The notes: a model not told the origin generated them from the letters alone. 9,470 bases of DNA from Candidatus Aminicenantota bacterium (GCA_020355945.1 CP070627.1:9072870-9082339); one strand, 5' to 3'; shown: positions 1-7,108, counted from the first letter of the stretch. Numbers and translations are program-made.

Positions 1-30
1 GAGAGTGGCGGGCCCGCCGGAGGCAAATAA
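1..30 (+). other. Possible C-terminal end of an upstream gene
   Basis: Frame 1 is open from the window edge and reads ESGGPAGGK before a TAA at 28-30, which would suit the tail of a gene starting outside the window. The same stretch contains a perfect 12-bp GC palindrome (GGCGGGCCCGCC, 7-18) that could instead be part of a hairpin. Nine residues cannot identify a protein, so this is only a pointer for anyone who has the flanking sequence. Confidence 0.15.
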
Positions 31-45
31 AAATAAACAATCATA

Positions 46-74
46 TTGCCAGAAGGGCACAACTTTGTTAAACT
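46..74 (+). promoter_or_regulatory. Weak sigma70-like promoter candidate
   Basis: TTGCCA (46-51, 5 of 6 to the -35 consensus) lies 17 bp before TAAACT (69-74, 4 of 6 to the -10 consensus). Transcription would begin near 81, leaving a leader of only about 15 nt before the ATG at 96. That would fit the absence of a clear Shine-Dalgarno there. AT-rich intergenic DNA often yields such matches by chance. Confidence 0.25.
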
Positions 75-95
75 TTATAACTGGAATTACCGGAA

Positions 96-794
96 ATGAA
101 AGAGAAAAAGCGATTAACAGCAAAAGAAGTGGCACAATTATTGGGCACCCCTATGGTTACCGTGCTGCGGTGGGCACACCAGGGCAAAATCCCCTGTAAA
201 TTAAAAAAAGATACCTATTTCTTTAAAAAAAATGAAATCATGGACTGGGCCAATGCCCATGACCTGCTGGTAAAAAAAGAAGAAGATAAGAAATCCAAAA
301 TTCGCCAGGAAGAATCCGTCAGCCTGAAAAAAGCCGTTGAACAAGGCGGTTTTATTCATAACCTGGAAGGCAGCGATATCTATTCTGTCTTGAAACATGC
401 CGTGGATAAAATAAAACTCCCGGAAGACGCAGACAGAGAACTGGTGCTGGATGAATTGCTCAACCGGGAAGAGATTGCCTCCACCGGGATCGGCAAAGGC
501 GTGGCCATCCCTCACCCCAGGACCACCTTAAATCTTAACCTCCAAAACCCGGTCATACCGGTGGTCTTCCTGGAACAACCGGTGGATTTTAATGCAGTGG
601 ATGGAGAGGAAATATTTGTGCTCTTTTTGATGTTCAGTCCTTCCACACAAATACACTTGAAACTGCTCTCCAGGCTCAGCATATGTTTGCGAAATAAAGA
701 GTTCTTATCCCTGTTAAATAAGAGGGCCAGCGAAATTGAAATACTGGCAAAAATCGAACAAATTGAGAAAGAATTGGGGCATGGCGAATCATAA
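96..794 (+). CDS. HTH (excisionase-like) - PTS EIIA fusion protein
   Basis: A 232-residue, two-domain, probably cytoplasmic regulatory protein. Residues about 6-53 form an excisionase/MerR-like helix-turn-helix (LTAKEVAQLLG, then TVLRWAHQGKIP). A highly charged Lys/Glu linker follows at about 60-75. Residues about 76-225 match the fructose/PtsN-type EIIA family: STGIGKGVAIPHPR carries the phosphorylatable histidine, here His140, and PVDFNAVDGEE plus HLKLLSRLS are the usual downstream motifs. EIIA proteins take phosphate from HPr or NPr, and PtsN-type members mostly regulate rather than import sugar. No EIIB or EIIC gene lies nearby, so a regulatory role is favoured (inference). The ATG at 96 is used because an in-frame stop sits at 78-80; only a weak GGAA precedes it. 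The CLC gene follows 79 bp downstream. The DNA target and phosphodonor are unknown. Confidence 0.88.
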   Translation: MKEKKRLTAKEVAQLLGTPMVTVLRWAHQGKIPCKLKKDTYFFKKNEIMDWANAHDLLVKKEEDKKSKIRQEESVSLKKAVEQGGFIHNLEGSDIYSVLKHAVDKIKLPEDADRELVLDELLNREEIASTGIGKGVAIPHPRTTLNLNLQNPVIPVVFLEQPVDFNAVDGEEIFVLFLMFSPSTQIHLKLLSRLSICLRNKEFLSLLNKRASEIEILAKIEQIEKELGHGES

Positions 795-813
795 ATAAGG
801 TAAGAAGGTGAGA

Positions 814-848
814 ATTGTCAATGATCAATTGTCAATTGTCAATTGTCA
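814..848 (+). repeat. Heptanucleotide tandem repeat, ATTGTCA x5
   Basis: Five head-to-tail 7-nt units, four exactly ATTGTCA and the second degenerate (ATGATCA). Because each junction reads CAATTG, the array is also rich in overlapping palindromes. A looser heptad series (CAATGAG, CAATGAT, CAATAAA) runs through 865-885 and includes the CLC start codon. Short 7-nt tandem repeats between genes are known as a class, for example the STRR repeats of cyanobacteria; no function is evident here. Confidence 0.8.
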
Positions 849-873
849 ACGAGAAAGAAGCAACCAATGAGCA

Positions 874-2607
874 ATGATCAATAAAACCATAAAGGAATTC
901 AATACCAGGATTCGGACGATCTTTATTAACCTGGACCCCCGGTTTCAATCCATTATTATTGGTGTTATTGTGGGATTATTCAGTGGTTTTGCAGCAGTGG
1001 GATTAAATTACGGGTTAGAGGAATTCTCCCACCTGTTACACCAATTCCACGGCCGTGTCTATGTGGTGCTGTTCCCTATGGCAGGTATTGCTTTAACCGT
1101 ATTGATTTTAAAATATGTCATCAAGGATTTCGGGGGGCATGGGGTCCCGGAGGTCATCTACAGTGTGAGTATAAAAGGCGGGGCACTAAAGTTCCGTTCG
1201 TCCTTTTCCAAATTAATGGGCAGTCTAATTACCATTTCCAGTGGTGGTTCTGCCGGGCCTGAAGCACCGGTGGTGATTAGCGGCGCTGCTATTGGTTCCA
1301 ATATTGCCAGGTATTTTAAATCGAATGAGCGCATTCGCGTTGCCGTTGCCGGTTCCGGTGCTGCAGCCGCTATAGCCTCTATTTTCAATGCACCAATTAC
1401 CGGGGTTATTTTCACTATGGAAGTTATCCTGGGCGAATGGTCCTTTAAAGATATGGTCCCGGTGGCTATTTCTTCAGTAACCGGTACCATTGTCAGCCGG
1501 CTGCTGAAAGGCAACCAGATTCCCTTTACCCACCGGGAATTTGACGTCAATATCAATGATATATTTGGCACAATAGGTCTTGCTATTGCCTTTGCCGTGT
1601 TTTCTTTGATGTTTATAAAGCTGTTGAAATGGACCTCCATGGCATTGGATAAATACTTTAAAAATGCCCTTTTAAAAGCTCTTTTCGGTGGATTATTGGT
1701 GGGAATGGTAACCATTTTTTTCCCCTACGTTAAAGGCGAGGGATATGAGGTAGTCAGGCAGTTGATTGCCGGGAAATTTTCTTCCACTGCAGCCATAGTA
1801 TTGGTGCTCATTTTGATGAAGATGCTGGCTACATCCCTGACATTGGGTTCCGGTGGTTCCGGCGGAGTATTTGCACCCTCCTTGCTCATCGGCAGCCTGG
1901 GCGGATTCTTTTATTTTCAGTTGCTTACACTGGTCTTTCCCCAGGCAAACTTTACCGGTGCAGCGCTGTTCTCCCTGGTGGGTATGGCTGGCATGCTCAG
2001 CGGTACCCTGCATGCACCCCTCAGTGGTATATTTCTTATCGTGGAAATTACCGGTGGTTACGATGCCATCTTACCCCTCCTGCTGGTCTCCTTCCTCACT
2101 TCAACACTGGTGAAACTGGTGGAAAAACATTCCATATACCACTATGAACTGGTAAAAAAAGGACTCCTGCTGCGACCCCGAACCGACGGCCGAATCTTAT
2201 CGGAAATCCAACCTACGGAACTTTTGGAAACCGATTTGATCCCTATATATCCTGAAATGGTACTCAAAGACCTTATTCCCCTGGTACAAAAATCCCGGCG
2301 CAATTACTTCCCGGTGGAAGATAAAAAAACAAATGAATTCCTGGGCATGGTTTATTTTAACGACATCAAACAGTACCTTTTTGACCCCAACCTGGTGAAC
2401 TCCATCATTGTTGAAGAGGTCATGCAAACCGATTTAACCACTGTATCGTTAACTGACAGCGTGGGGGAAATATTAAATACCTTTGACACCACCGATGCCT
2501 GGAGTTTGCCGGTGGTAGAGAACAAAAAATTCCTGGGGCTTATTTCCAAAGCCACCATGCTGGACCATTATCGCAAAGAACTAAAAGCACAAACCGAAGA
2601 TTATTAG
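874..2607 (+). CDS. CLC family chloride channel/antiporter with CBS domain pair
   Basis: A 577-residue inner-membrane anion channel or Cl-/H+ exchanger. The CLC core (about 20-415) holds the signature segments in order: GGHGVPE (87-93, equivalent to GSGIP), GGSAGPEAP (124-132, equivalent to GREGP) with gating glutamate Glu130, GSGGSGGVFAP (325-335, equivalent to GxFxP), and Tyr396 in GGYDAI matching Tyr445 of E. coli ClC-ec1. Two CBS domains (about 445-505 and 513-570) form the cytoplasmic tail, which in this family can bind nucleotides or modulate gating. Two residues are notable: His89 replaces the usual selectivity serine, and Val184 stands where ClC-ec1 has the internal proton glutamate Glu203. 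Valine at that site is typical of CLC channels. The ATG at 874 is preceded by GAGAAAGAAG (851-860), 13 nt away and so a weak ribosome site. It may share a transcript with the HTH-EIIA gene. Confidence 0.95.
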   Translation: MINKTIKEFNTRIRTIFINLDPRFQSIIIGVIVGLFSGFAAVGLNYGLEEFSHLLHQFHGRVYVVLFPMAGIALTVLILKYVIKDFGGHGVPEVIYSVSIKGGALKFRSSFSKLMGSLITISSGGSAGPEAPVVISGAAIGSNIARYFKSNERIRVAVAGSGAAAAIASIFNAPITGVIFTMEVILGEWSFKDMVPVAISSVTGTIVSRLLKGNQIPFTHREFDVNINDIFGTIGLAIAFAVFSLMFIKLLKWTSMALDKYFKNALLKALFGGLLVGMVTIFFPYVKGEGYEVVRQLIAGKFSSTAAIVLVLILMKMLATSLTLGSGGSGGVFAPSLLIGSLGGFFYFQLLTLVFPQANFTGAALFSLVGMAGMLSGTLHAPLSGIFLIVEITGGYDAILPLLLVSFLTSTLVKLVEKHSIYHYELVKKGLLLRPRTDGRILSEIQPTELLETDLIPIYPEMVLKDLIPLVQKSRRNYFPVEDKKTNEFLGMVYFNDIKQYLFDPNLVNSIIVEEVMQTDLTTVSLTDSVGEILNTFDTTDAWSLPVVENKKFLGLISKATMLDHYRKELKAQTEDY

Positions 2608-2633
2608 CCACAAAGATACACAAAGGCACACGA
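2608..2633 (+). repeat. Short CACAAAG-type tandem repeat
   Basis: Directly after the CLC stop codon come CCACAAAG (2608-2615), CACAAAG (2619-2625) and CACACGA (2627-2633), a degenerate direct repeat with roughly 8-10-nt period. It lies in non-coding sequence and no function can be read from it. An AT-rich stretch with a T9 run follows (2672-2680), but without a GC-rich stem it is not a convincing terminator. Confidence 0.5.
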
Positions 2634-2734
2634 ATAAAACACCGGGAAGTAACCTTTTTAATAAAAGATCATTTTTTTTTATTTTTGACTTGCTATAAAC
2701 GCAGTTTTTCTGTAAACTTTATTGTTTAAAAAAA

Positions 2735-2777
2735 AATTATCAGCGGCAGGTTACATGTTGACTGGTGGTTGATAATT
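2735..2777 (+). other. Long-loop dyad in the leader of the 2905 gene
   Basis: AATTATCAGC (2735-2744) can pair with GTTGATAATT (2768-2777) in a 10-bp stem with one G-T wobble, enclosing a 23-nt loop. It lies about 130 bp before the next start codon. It could be a transcription-factor site or a 5' UTR fold. The stem is AT-rich and no T-tract follows, so it is not an obvious terminator. Confidence 0.35.
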
Positions 2778-2807
2778 ACTCCAGGAGCTTAATGAGGTTT
2801 TGAGCAT

Positions 2808-2933
2808 ATGAATATGGACAAGAAGAAAAAGAGCGGCAAGAATAGAATAAAGAGAAGCAGATTCAATATAAACCCATTAATTAATACAATAAAGGAGGAT
2901 AACCATGAACGAATTGGTGGAACGCCTGACTAA
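2808..2933 (+). CDS. Possible 41-residue basic upstream ORF
   Basis: An ATG at 2808 opens a 41-codon frame that starts MNMDKKKKSGKNRIKR and ends with a TAA at 2931-2933, 29 nt inside the following gene in another frame. A GAGG (2794-2797) lies 10 nt before it. The frame therefore crosses the ribosome site and start of the 2905 gene, an arrangement that could couple translation. The Lys/Arg-rich composition may simply reflect purine-rich DNA, so coding status is doubtful. Confidence 0.2.
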   Translation: MNMDKKKKSGKNRIKRSRFNINPLINTIKEDNHERIGGTPD

Positions 2934-3255
2934 ACCCCAACCCGTAGAAACGGCGCGACCGGAAAAAACAGCTAAAGCCCTAAAAGAATGCGTTGACAGG
3001 GATTATGTTCACGTGATGTTTAAAAAAACCGGGACAGAAGTAGGCATTCAACTGGACCGCAGAGATTGTAAATTTGACGAAGGAGATTTTGAAACGGCTT
3101 CAGGGACCGTACACCTGGTTGGAGGTCTGATCCTGAATTATGACAAAGTCCGATGTATGGCAGATATTGACCTGACCACCTGTGAGGGAACCGGTCACCT
3201 GGAACCCGTTAGTGATGAAGAATACGAAGAAATTATGGGTCGAGCTGAAGAATAA
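2905..3255 (+). CDS. Small acidic protein of unknown function
   Basis: A 116-residue protein that I do not recognise. The start is secure: AAAGGAGGAT (2891-2900) puts a near-consensus Shine-Dalgarno 6 nt from the ATG, suggesting efficient translation. There is no signal peptide or membrane segment, so a cytosolic location is expected. After a polar N-terminus (1-25), residues 33-100 alternate in a beta-like pattern (DYVHVMFKK, EVGIQLD, SGTVHLVGGLILNY). The C-terminus is acidic (DEEYEEIMGRAEE). Four cysteines (29, 55, 84, 93) are spread without a CxxC pair, so zinc binding is not obvious. It stands alone between a roughly 300-bp leader and downstream hairpins and is probably monocistronic. No function is proposed. 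Confidence 0.85.
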   Translation: MNELVERLTKPQPVETARPEKTAKALKECVDRDYVHVMFKKTGTEVGIQLDRRDCKFDEGDFETASGTVHLVGGLILNYDKVRCMADIDLTTCEGTGHLEPVSDEEYEEIMGRAEE

Positions 3256-3302
3256 CCGATAACCAGTAAGAGGTAAATAAAAAAACAGTAATGATTTCGT
3301 TA

Positions 3303-3324
3303 GGGACGCCCGGATGGGCGTCCC
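3303..3324 (+). terminator. GC-rich perfect hairpin after the 2905 gene
   Basis: GGGACGCCC (3303-3311) and GGGCGTCCC (3316-3324) make a perfect 9-bp stem with a GGAT loop, 47 nt past the stop codon. The stem is very stable, but no T-run follows (CAATAGCC), so it is not a textbook intrinsic terminator. It may act as a transcript-end stabiliser or a weak or Rho-assisted terminator. Confidence 0.5.
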
Positions 3325-3368
3325 AATAGCCCTCCTATTTCTTACAGCCTGGCAAAAATCACGCCAGT

Positions 3369-3386
3369 GCCCTGGAAAAGGGCTTT
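3369..3386 (+). terminator. Weak terminator-like hairpin
   Basis: GCCCT (3369-3373) pairs with AGGGC (3379-3383) around a GGAAA loop and is followed by TTT. The short stem and short T-tract make it at best a weak intrinsic terminator. It may back up the stronger hairpin upstream and insulate the promoter at 3424. Confidence 0.35.
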
Positions 3387-3423
3387 CATACTGAGAATTT
3401 TAATTTTAATTAGCCTTTACCCC

Positions 3424-3452
3424 TTGACAATAAGTTTATTTTAAATTATTAT
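3424..3452 (+). promoter_or_regulatory. Strong sigma70-type promoter for the 3459/polA unit
   Basis: A perfect -35 TTGACA (3424-3429), an exact 17-bp spacer, and -10 TATTAT (3447-3452, 5 of 6). The -10 ends only 6 nt before the ATG at 3459, so transcription is predicted to start at or within a base or two of the start codon, giving a leaderless message. The spacer is AT-rich. This is the best promoter match I found in the window. Confidence 0.75.
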
Positions 3453-3458
3453 CTGTTT

Positions 3459-3797
3459 ATGATAATAGGATTTAATACTGACATTAAATATCGCGACGAG
3501 GTGTTCCATATTCAAACAGAAGATAAAGGGGAGAATAATCCTACAGTGGAAACCCTTGTCTATCACAATGGTGAGATCCTGCTGTCCAGGCGGATTTCTT
3601 ACAGCCATCTTCTCAGTAAAAGCGATGCCCGAAAGCGAATCAAAAACATGATGAAAACCCAGCATGACCAGGTGATATCTGAGTTGAAAGGAGGAAAATT
3701 CCTGCATCTATTGTCCCTGGATACCCAGGCGGTTGATGAAATATCCCTTGATGAAATGGTACTGGATTATTTGATGCATAATGAAGAAAGTCCCTAA
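3459..3797 (+). CDS. Conserved-type hypothetical protein upstream of polA
   Basis: A 112-residue probably soluble protein without signal peptide or membrane helix. The N-terminal half (MIIGFNTDIKYRDEVFHIQT, then EDKGENNP, ETLVYHNGEILLSRR) looks like a small beta-sheet module and recalls an uncharacterised family in Acidobacteria-type genomes; that is recognition from memory, not a search. The C-terminal half is helical and acidic (DEISLDEMVLDYLM). The ATG at 3459 is chosen because the family-like MIIGFNTD begins there and no upstream in-frame start is evident. No Shine-Dalgarno precedes it (ATTATCTGTTT), consistent with leaderless translation from the adjacent promoter. Its stop lies 10 nt before polA, so the two are very likely cotranscribed. 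A link to DNA repair is suggested only by position. Confidence 0.85.
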   Translation: MIIGFNTDIKYRDEVFHIQTEDKGENNPTVETLVYHNGEILLSRRISYSHLLSKSDARKRIKNMMKTQHDQVISELKGGKFLHLLSLDTQAVDEISLDEMVLDYLMHNEESP

Positions 3798-3807
3798 AGA
3801 ATAATCC

Positions 3808-6501
3808 ATGGCTGCACCTGAGACAATCATTTTAATCGATGGCATGTATCTGTTATTCAGTTCTTTCTATGCCAACCGGAATATGCGCACCCTTAAAGGA
3901 GAGCCTACCGGGGCTATATATGGTTTTGTCACCCGCACTGAGGGGTTAATCCGCGACTTTCAGCCCGGACGGATTGGTGTTGCCTTTGATTCACGGGAAA
4001 AAACCTTCCGTCACCACATGTATGAACCTTACAAAGCCAAACGCCTGGTTCCTCCTGAAGAATTACTCCAGCAAATCCCCCTGGTAAAAGAATATTTAAA
4101 CTTAAGAGGCATTCACCTGTTCGAAGTGCCGGGATTTGAAGCCGACGACATCATTGCCACTTGTTCAAAAGCAGAAGACCAAAAGGGAAATGAAGTATTG
4201 ATCTTTACCGCGGATAAAGACCTGTTCCAGTTGGTGGGTGGTCATGTCTTTATTTATCACCCCCGGTTAAAACAAAAACTGGATGTGGAAGGCATCAAAG
4301 AGCATTTCGGCGTCTCACCGCAGCAGATAGTGGATTTTCTCTCCCTTACCGGTGATACTTCTGATAATATCCCCGGAGTTCCCGGTGTGGGTGAAAAAAC
4401 AGCCCTGAAAATCATTGAAAAATTCGGAAGCCTCGATAACCTCCTCTCTCGCCTCGAGGAAGTGGAGGAAAAAATAAAGAAAAAAATTGAAAATAACCTG
4501 GAATCGCTGAAAATTTCCCGACAGTTGGTAGACCTGGCCAATGCACCCGGAATAAAAGAAGAATTTCAATTGCAGCCCTTTAGAGATGAAATCACCCGGG
4601 AACTGTTGGATTTTTATGGAAAATTATCCTTCAGCAGCCTGCTGAAACGATTCGAAGCACCTACAGCGCCCGGGAAAGAAACACCTCAATTGGATATCCA
4701 ATACCATGTGGTCAAAAATACCACCCAACTGCGGCAGTTGAAAGAGAAAATCCAAAAAGAAAAGTATTTTGCCTTTGACCTGGAGACCACAGCCATTGAA
4801 TTTTTTAAAGCCGATATCGTGGGAATTTCTATCTCCTTTAAAACCGAAGGATATTATATTCCATTCCTTTACTCCCGGGCCGAGGCAAAAGATATCGCGA
4901 TTGATTTTAAAGAGTTTAAAAAAGAGTTGGCTGGAGTGTTTGAAAATCCAACCATCGAAAAAACCGGCCATAACCTTAAATTTGATATCTTGCATTTAAA
5001 ACCCCATGGGATCGAGGTCAACGGTGTAAAGGATGACTCCATGGTGATGTCTTATCTTCTTTATCCCAACCGGCGGGCCCATAATCTCAAAGATTTGACC
5101 CTGGAATTTTTGAACTATAAGCAAGTGGAATATGACGACCTGGTGGGCAAAGGCAAGAACCAGAAACAATTAATTACCGTAGACCTGGAAACCCTCAGCC
5201 GATATTGCATTGATGATTCTCACCTAAGCCTTAAATTGGTGGATATACTGGGAATAAGCATCAAAGAAAAGGGACTGGGGGATTTGTATGAAAACATTGA
5301 AATGCCCTTGATCCGGGTACTAAAAGAAATGGAATTTGTTGGTGTTAAGATCGATGTGGATTTTCTAAAAAGTGCAGCCAAAACCTTAGAGGAAAAAATC
5401 AATGCCCTTGAGCAAGAAATTTATGACATGGCCGGGTACCGGTTGAACCTCAATTCTTCGCAGCAGTTGGGGGAATTACTGTTTGAAAAAATGAACCTGC
5501 CCGTGCAGAAACGAACCCGTAAAACCAAATCCTTTTCCACCGATATTGATGTACTCAATGAGTTGAAAGATTTTCCTATCGTCGCCAGAATTATCGATTA
5601 TCGAACTTATAAAAAGCTGTTATCCACGTACCTCATCGGGTTGTCGGACAACGTCGATGCCAATAACCGGGTACACAGCTCCTTTAATCAAACCATCACC
5701 GCTACTGGCCGTTTATCTTCGTCCTTTCCCAATTTGCAGAATATACCCGTGGGTGAGATTGCCGGTATTAATGTCAGGGATGCGTTTGTTTCCGAGGGAG
5801 ACAGGTGGCTCCTGGCTGCGGACTATTCTCAAATCGAGCTGCGGGTTATGGCCCATTTTTCCCAGGACCCCAACCTGTTGGAAGCCTTTGCCAGGGATTT
5901 TGATATTCACCAGCATACGGCTGACACGGTATTTGGCGATGATATGATCTCAAGTCCCAAAGAAAAACGAAAACGGGCCAAAATCATTAATTTTTCTGTT
6001 CTTTACGGCAGTGGACCTTACTCGTTATCCAAAGAACTGGGAGTGAGTTATAAAGAAGCTAAAGCTTTTATTGATATGTATTTTGAAAAAAATGCCGGGG
6101 TGAAGAAATTTATCGATGAAGTGATTGAGAAAGCAGAGAAGGAACCGGAAGTCAGGACCATCTCCGGTAGGAAGCGGGATATTCCTGAAATTCTCAGTTC
6201 CAATCGCACCGTCAAAGAGAATGGCAAACGTATGGCCATTAATACGGTTATCCAGGGCAGTGCCGCAGACATCATTAAAATTGCCATGGTCAACATCCAG
6301 GAGAAATTGGCAGGCATGAAGAGCAAATTGATCATGCAGGTGCATGACGAATTGGTATTTGAATACCCGAAGGAAGAGGAGAAGAAACTGTTTCAAATGG
6401 TCAGGCGAGAGATGGAGAATGCGGTGCAGTTGAAGGTTCCTTTGAAAGTGGACCTGGAAGTGGGCAAGACCTGGGGAACCATGGAAAAGGTAAAAATATA
6501 A
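3808..6501 (+). CDS. polA: DNA polymerase I
   Basis: An 897-residue, full-length three-domain polymerase for Okazaki-fragment processing and gap filling in repair. The 5' nuclease (about 1-290) shows LIDGMYLL, FEADDIIAT, TADKDLFQL and the DNA-binding GDTSDNIPGVPGVGEKTA (182-199). The 3'-5' exonuclease (about 300-480) keeps all three motifs: Asp324/Glu326 (FDLET), Asn389/Asp393 (HNLKFD) and Tyr466/Asp470 (YCIDD), so proofreading should be active. The polymerase domain has TGRLSSS (633-639), motif A ADYSQIELR (Asp672, Glu677), the O-helix with Arg721, Lys725, Phe729 and Tyr733, and motif C VHDE (Asp847). Phe729 matches E. coli Phe762, the form that disfavours dideoxynucleotides. The start lies 10 nt after the preceding gene with only a weak AAAGAA site, suggesting translational coupling. 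The gene ends 79 bp before a convergent gene. Confidence 0.98.
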   Translation: MAAPETIILIDGMYLLFSSFYANRNMRTLKGEPTGAIYGFVTRTEGLIRDFQPGRIGVAFDSREKTFRHHMYEPYKAKRLVPPEELLQQIPLVKEYLNLRGIHLFEVPGFEADDIIATCSKAEDQKGNEVLIFTADKDLFQLVGGHVFIYHPRLKQKLDVEGIKEHFGVSPQQIVDFLSLTGDTSDNIPGVPGVGEKTALKIIEKFGSLDNLLSRLEEVEEKIKKKIENNLESLKISRQLVDLANAPGIKEEFQLQPFRDEITRELLDFYGKLSFSSLLKRFEAPTAPGKETPQLDIQYHVVKNTTQLRQLKEKIQKEKYFAFDLETTAIEFFKADIVGISISFKTEGYYIPFLYSRAEAKDIAIDFKEFKKELAGVFENPTIEKTGHNLKFDILHLKPHGIEVNGVKDDSMVMSYLLYPNRRAHNLKDLTLEFLNYKQVEYDDLVGKGKNQKQLITVDLETLSRYCIDDSHLSLKLVDILGISIKEKGLGDLYENIEMPLIRVLKEMEFVGVKIDVDFLKSAAKTLEEKINALEQEIYDMAGYRLNLNSSQQLGELLFEKMNLPVQKRTRKTKSFSTDIDVLNELKDFPIVARIIDYRTYKKLLSTYLIGLSDNVDANNRVHSSFNQTITATGRLSSSFPNLQNIPVGEIAGINVRDAFVSEGDRWLLAADYSQIELRVMAHFSQDPNLLEAFARDFDIHQHTADTVFGDDMISSPKEKRKRAKIINFSVLYGSGPYSLSKELGVSYKEAKAFIDMYFEKNAGVKKFIDEVIEKAEKEPEVRTISGRKRDIPEILSSNRTVKENGKRMAINTVIQGSAADIIKIAMVNIQEKLAGMKSKLIMQVHDELVFEYPKEEEKKLFQMVRREMENAVQLKVPLKVDLEVGKTWGTMEKVKI

Positions 6502-6580
6502 TTTTTATCCCTGCAGCAGAAAGAAAAAGGAATAAGAATTTGAATATATCTTTTTGCAGCTGATTTAATCGTTGCACAAT

Positions 6581-7108
6581 CTAAGTAACATTAATATAAA
6601 ACGCGCTCCTGTCAAAGTAATCTCCTACATCATAAAAGCATCGTTTCCAAACCACGCCATTACCAAAATAGGTGGTGCTGGTAACAATACCAGTGGGGAT
6701 CTGAATAGAAAAGGTTTTGGTAGTGCTTGCCCCCGCATTAAGAGTGAATCGTTCCGATGTGAGTACTGGCCATCCTGTGTACCTACCACTTAATCCCGCA
6801 CCAATATTATTTAAGAAATTAGCCACACCAAAGAAGATAGACACAAACACATCAGAGTGGCTTGGATCGCCAATGGGGTTGGCGATGAATACTGAATAGG
6901 AGATCAAATCCCCTGGTGATGCATTGGAAGTCCACCACTGTGCACCTACATAAGGAGATTTTGAACGCTGGATTTTTTTTATGAGCTCCATTTCGCCCAG
7001 CGACTCAAATTCAAATTTCTTTTTTTGGGCTTCCTTTTTGAGTTGATCGATCTCTTTTAACCGCCGATCCACTTCTTCCCTAATCTCTTTCTCATTTTGC
7101 TTTTTCAT
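6581..7108 (-). CDS. Coiled-coil plus beta-domain protein of unknown function
   Basis: A 175-residue protein not recognised as any named family. A strong ribosome site (TAGGAGG, complement of 7117-7123) lies 8 nt before the ATG, so the start is secure. Residues 1-50 are charged and predicted helical/coiled coil (KEIREEVDRRLKEIDQLKKE). Residues about 52-175 are rich in Gly, Ser, Thr and aromatics with alternating strands (SPGDLISYSVFIANP, FTLNAGASTTKTFSIQIPTG), resembling an immunoglobulin-like or other beta-sandwich. The aromatic-rich start of that part (SPYVGAQWWTSN) is distinctive. There is no N-terminal signal peptide, so cytosolic location or non-classical export would be needed if it works outside the cell. 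It converges on polA and diverges from the antitoxin-like gene across a palindrome-rich intergenic region. Confidence 0.8.
   Translation of the reverse strand: MKKQNEKEIREEVDRRLKEIDQLKKEAQKKKFEFESLGEMELIKKIQRSKSPYVGAQWWTSNASPGDLISYSVFIANPIGDPSHSDVFVSIFFGVANFLNNIGAGLSGRYTGWPVLTSERFTLNAGASTTKTFSIQIPTGIVTSTTYFGNGVVWKRCFYDVGDYFDRSAFYINVT

Noticed and set aside
1158..2013. Minus-strand open frames inside the CLC gene
   Set aside because: The plus-strand frame carries all CLC and CBS motifs; the opposite frames have no ribosome sites and no recognisable domains.
2685..2716. Promoter candidate TTGACT with downstream TGTAAA in the leader of the 2905 gene
   Set aside because: The spacer would be 20 bp, and no acceptable -10 occurs at 16-18 bp.
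6512..6565. Possible bidirectional terminator between polA and the convergent gene (CTGCA ... TGCAG)
   Set aside because: Only about 5 bp pair, the loop is over 40 nt, and no T-tract is properly placed on either strand.
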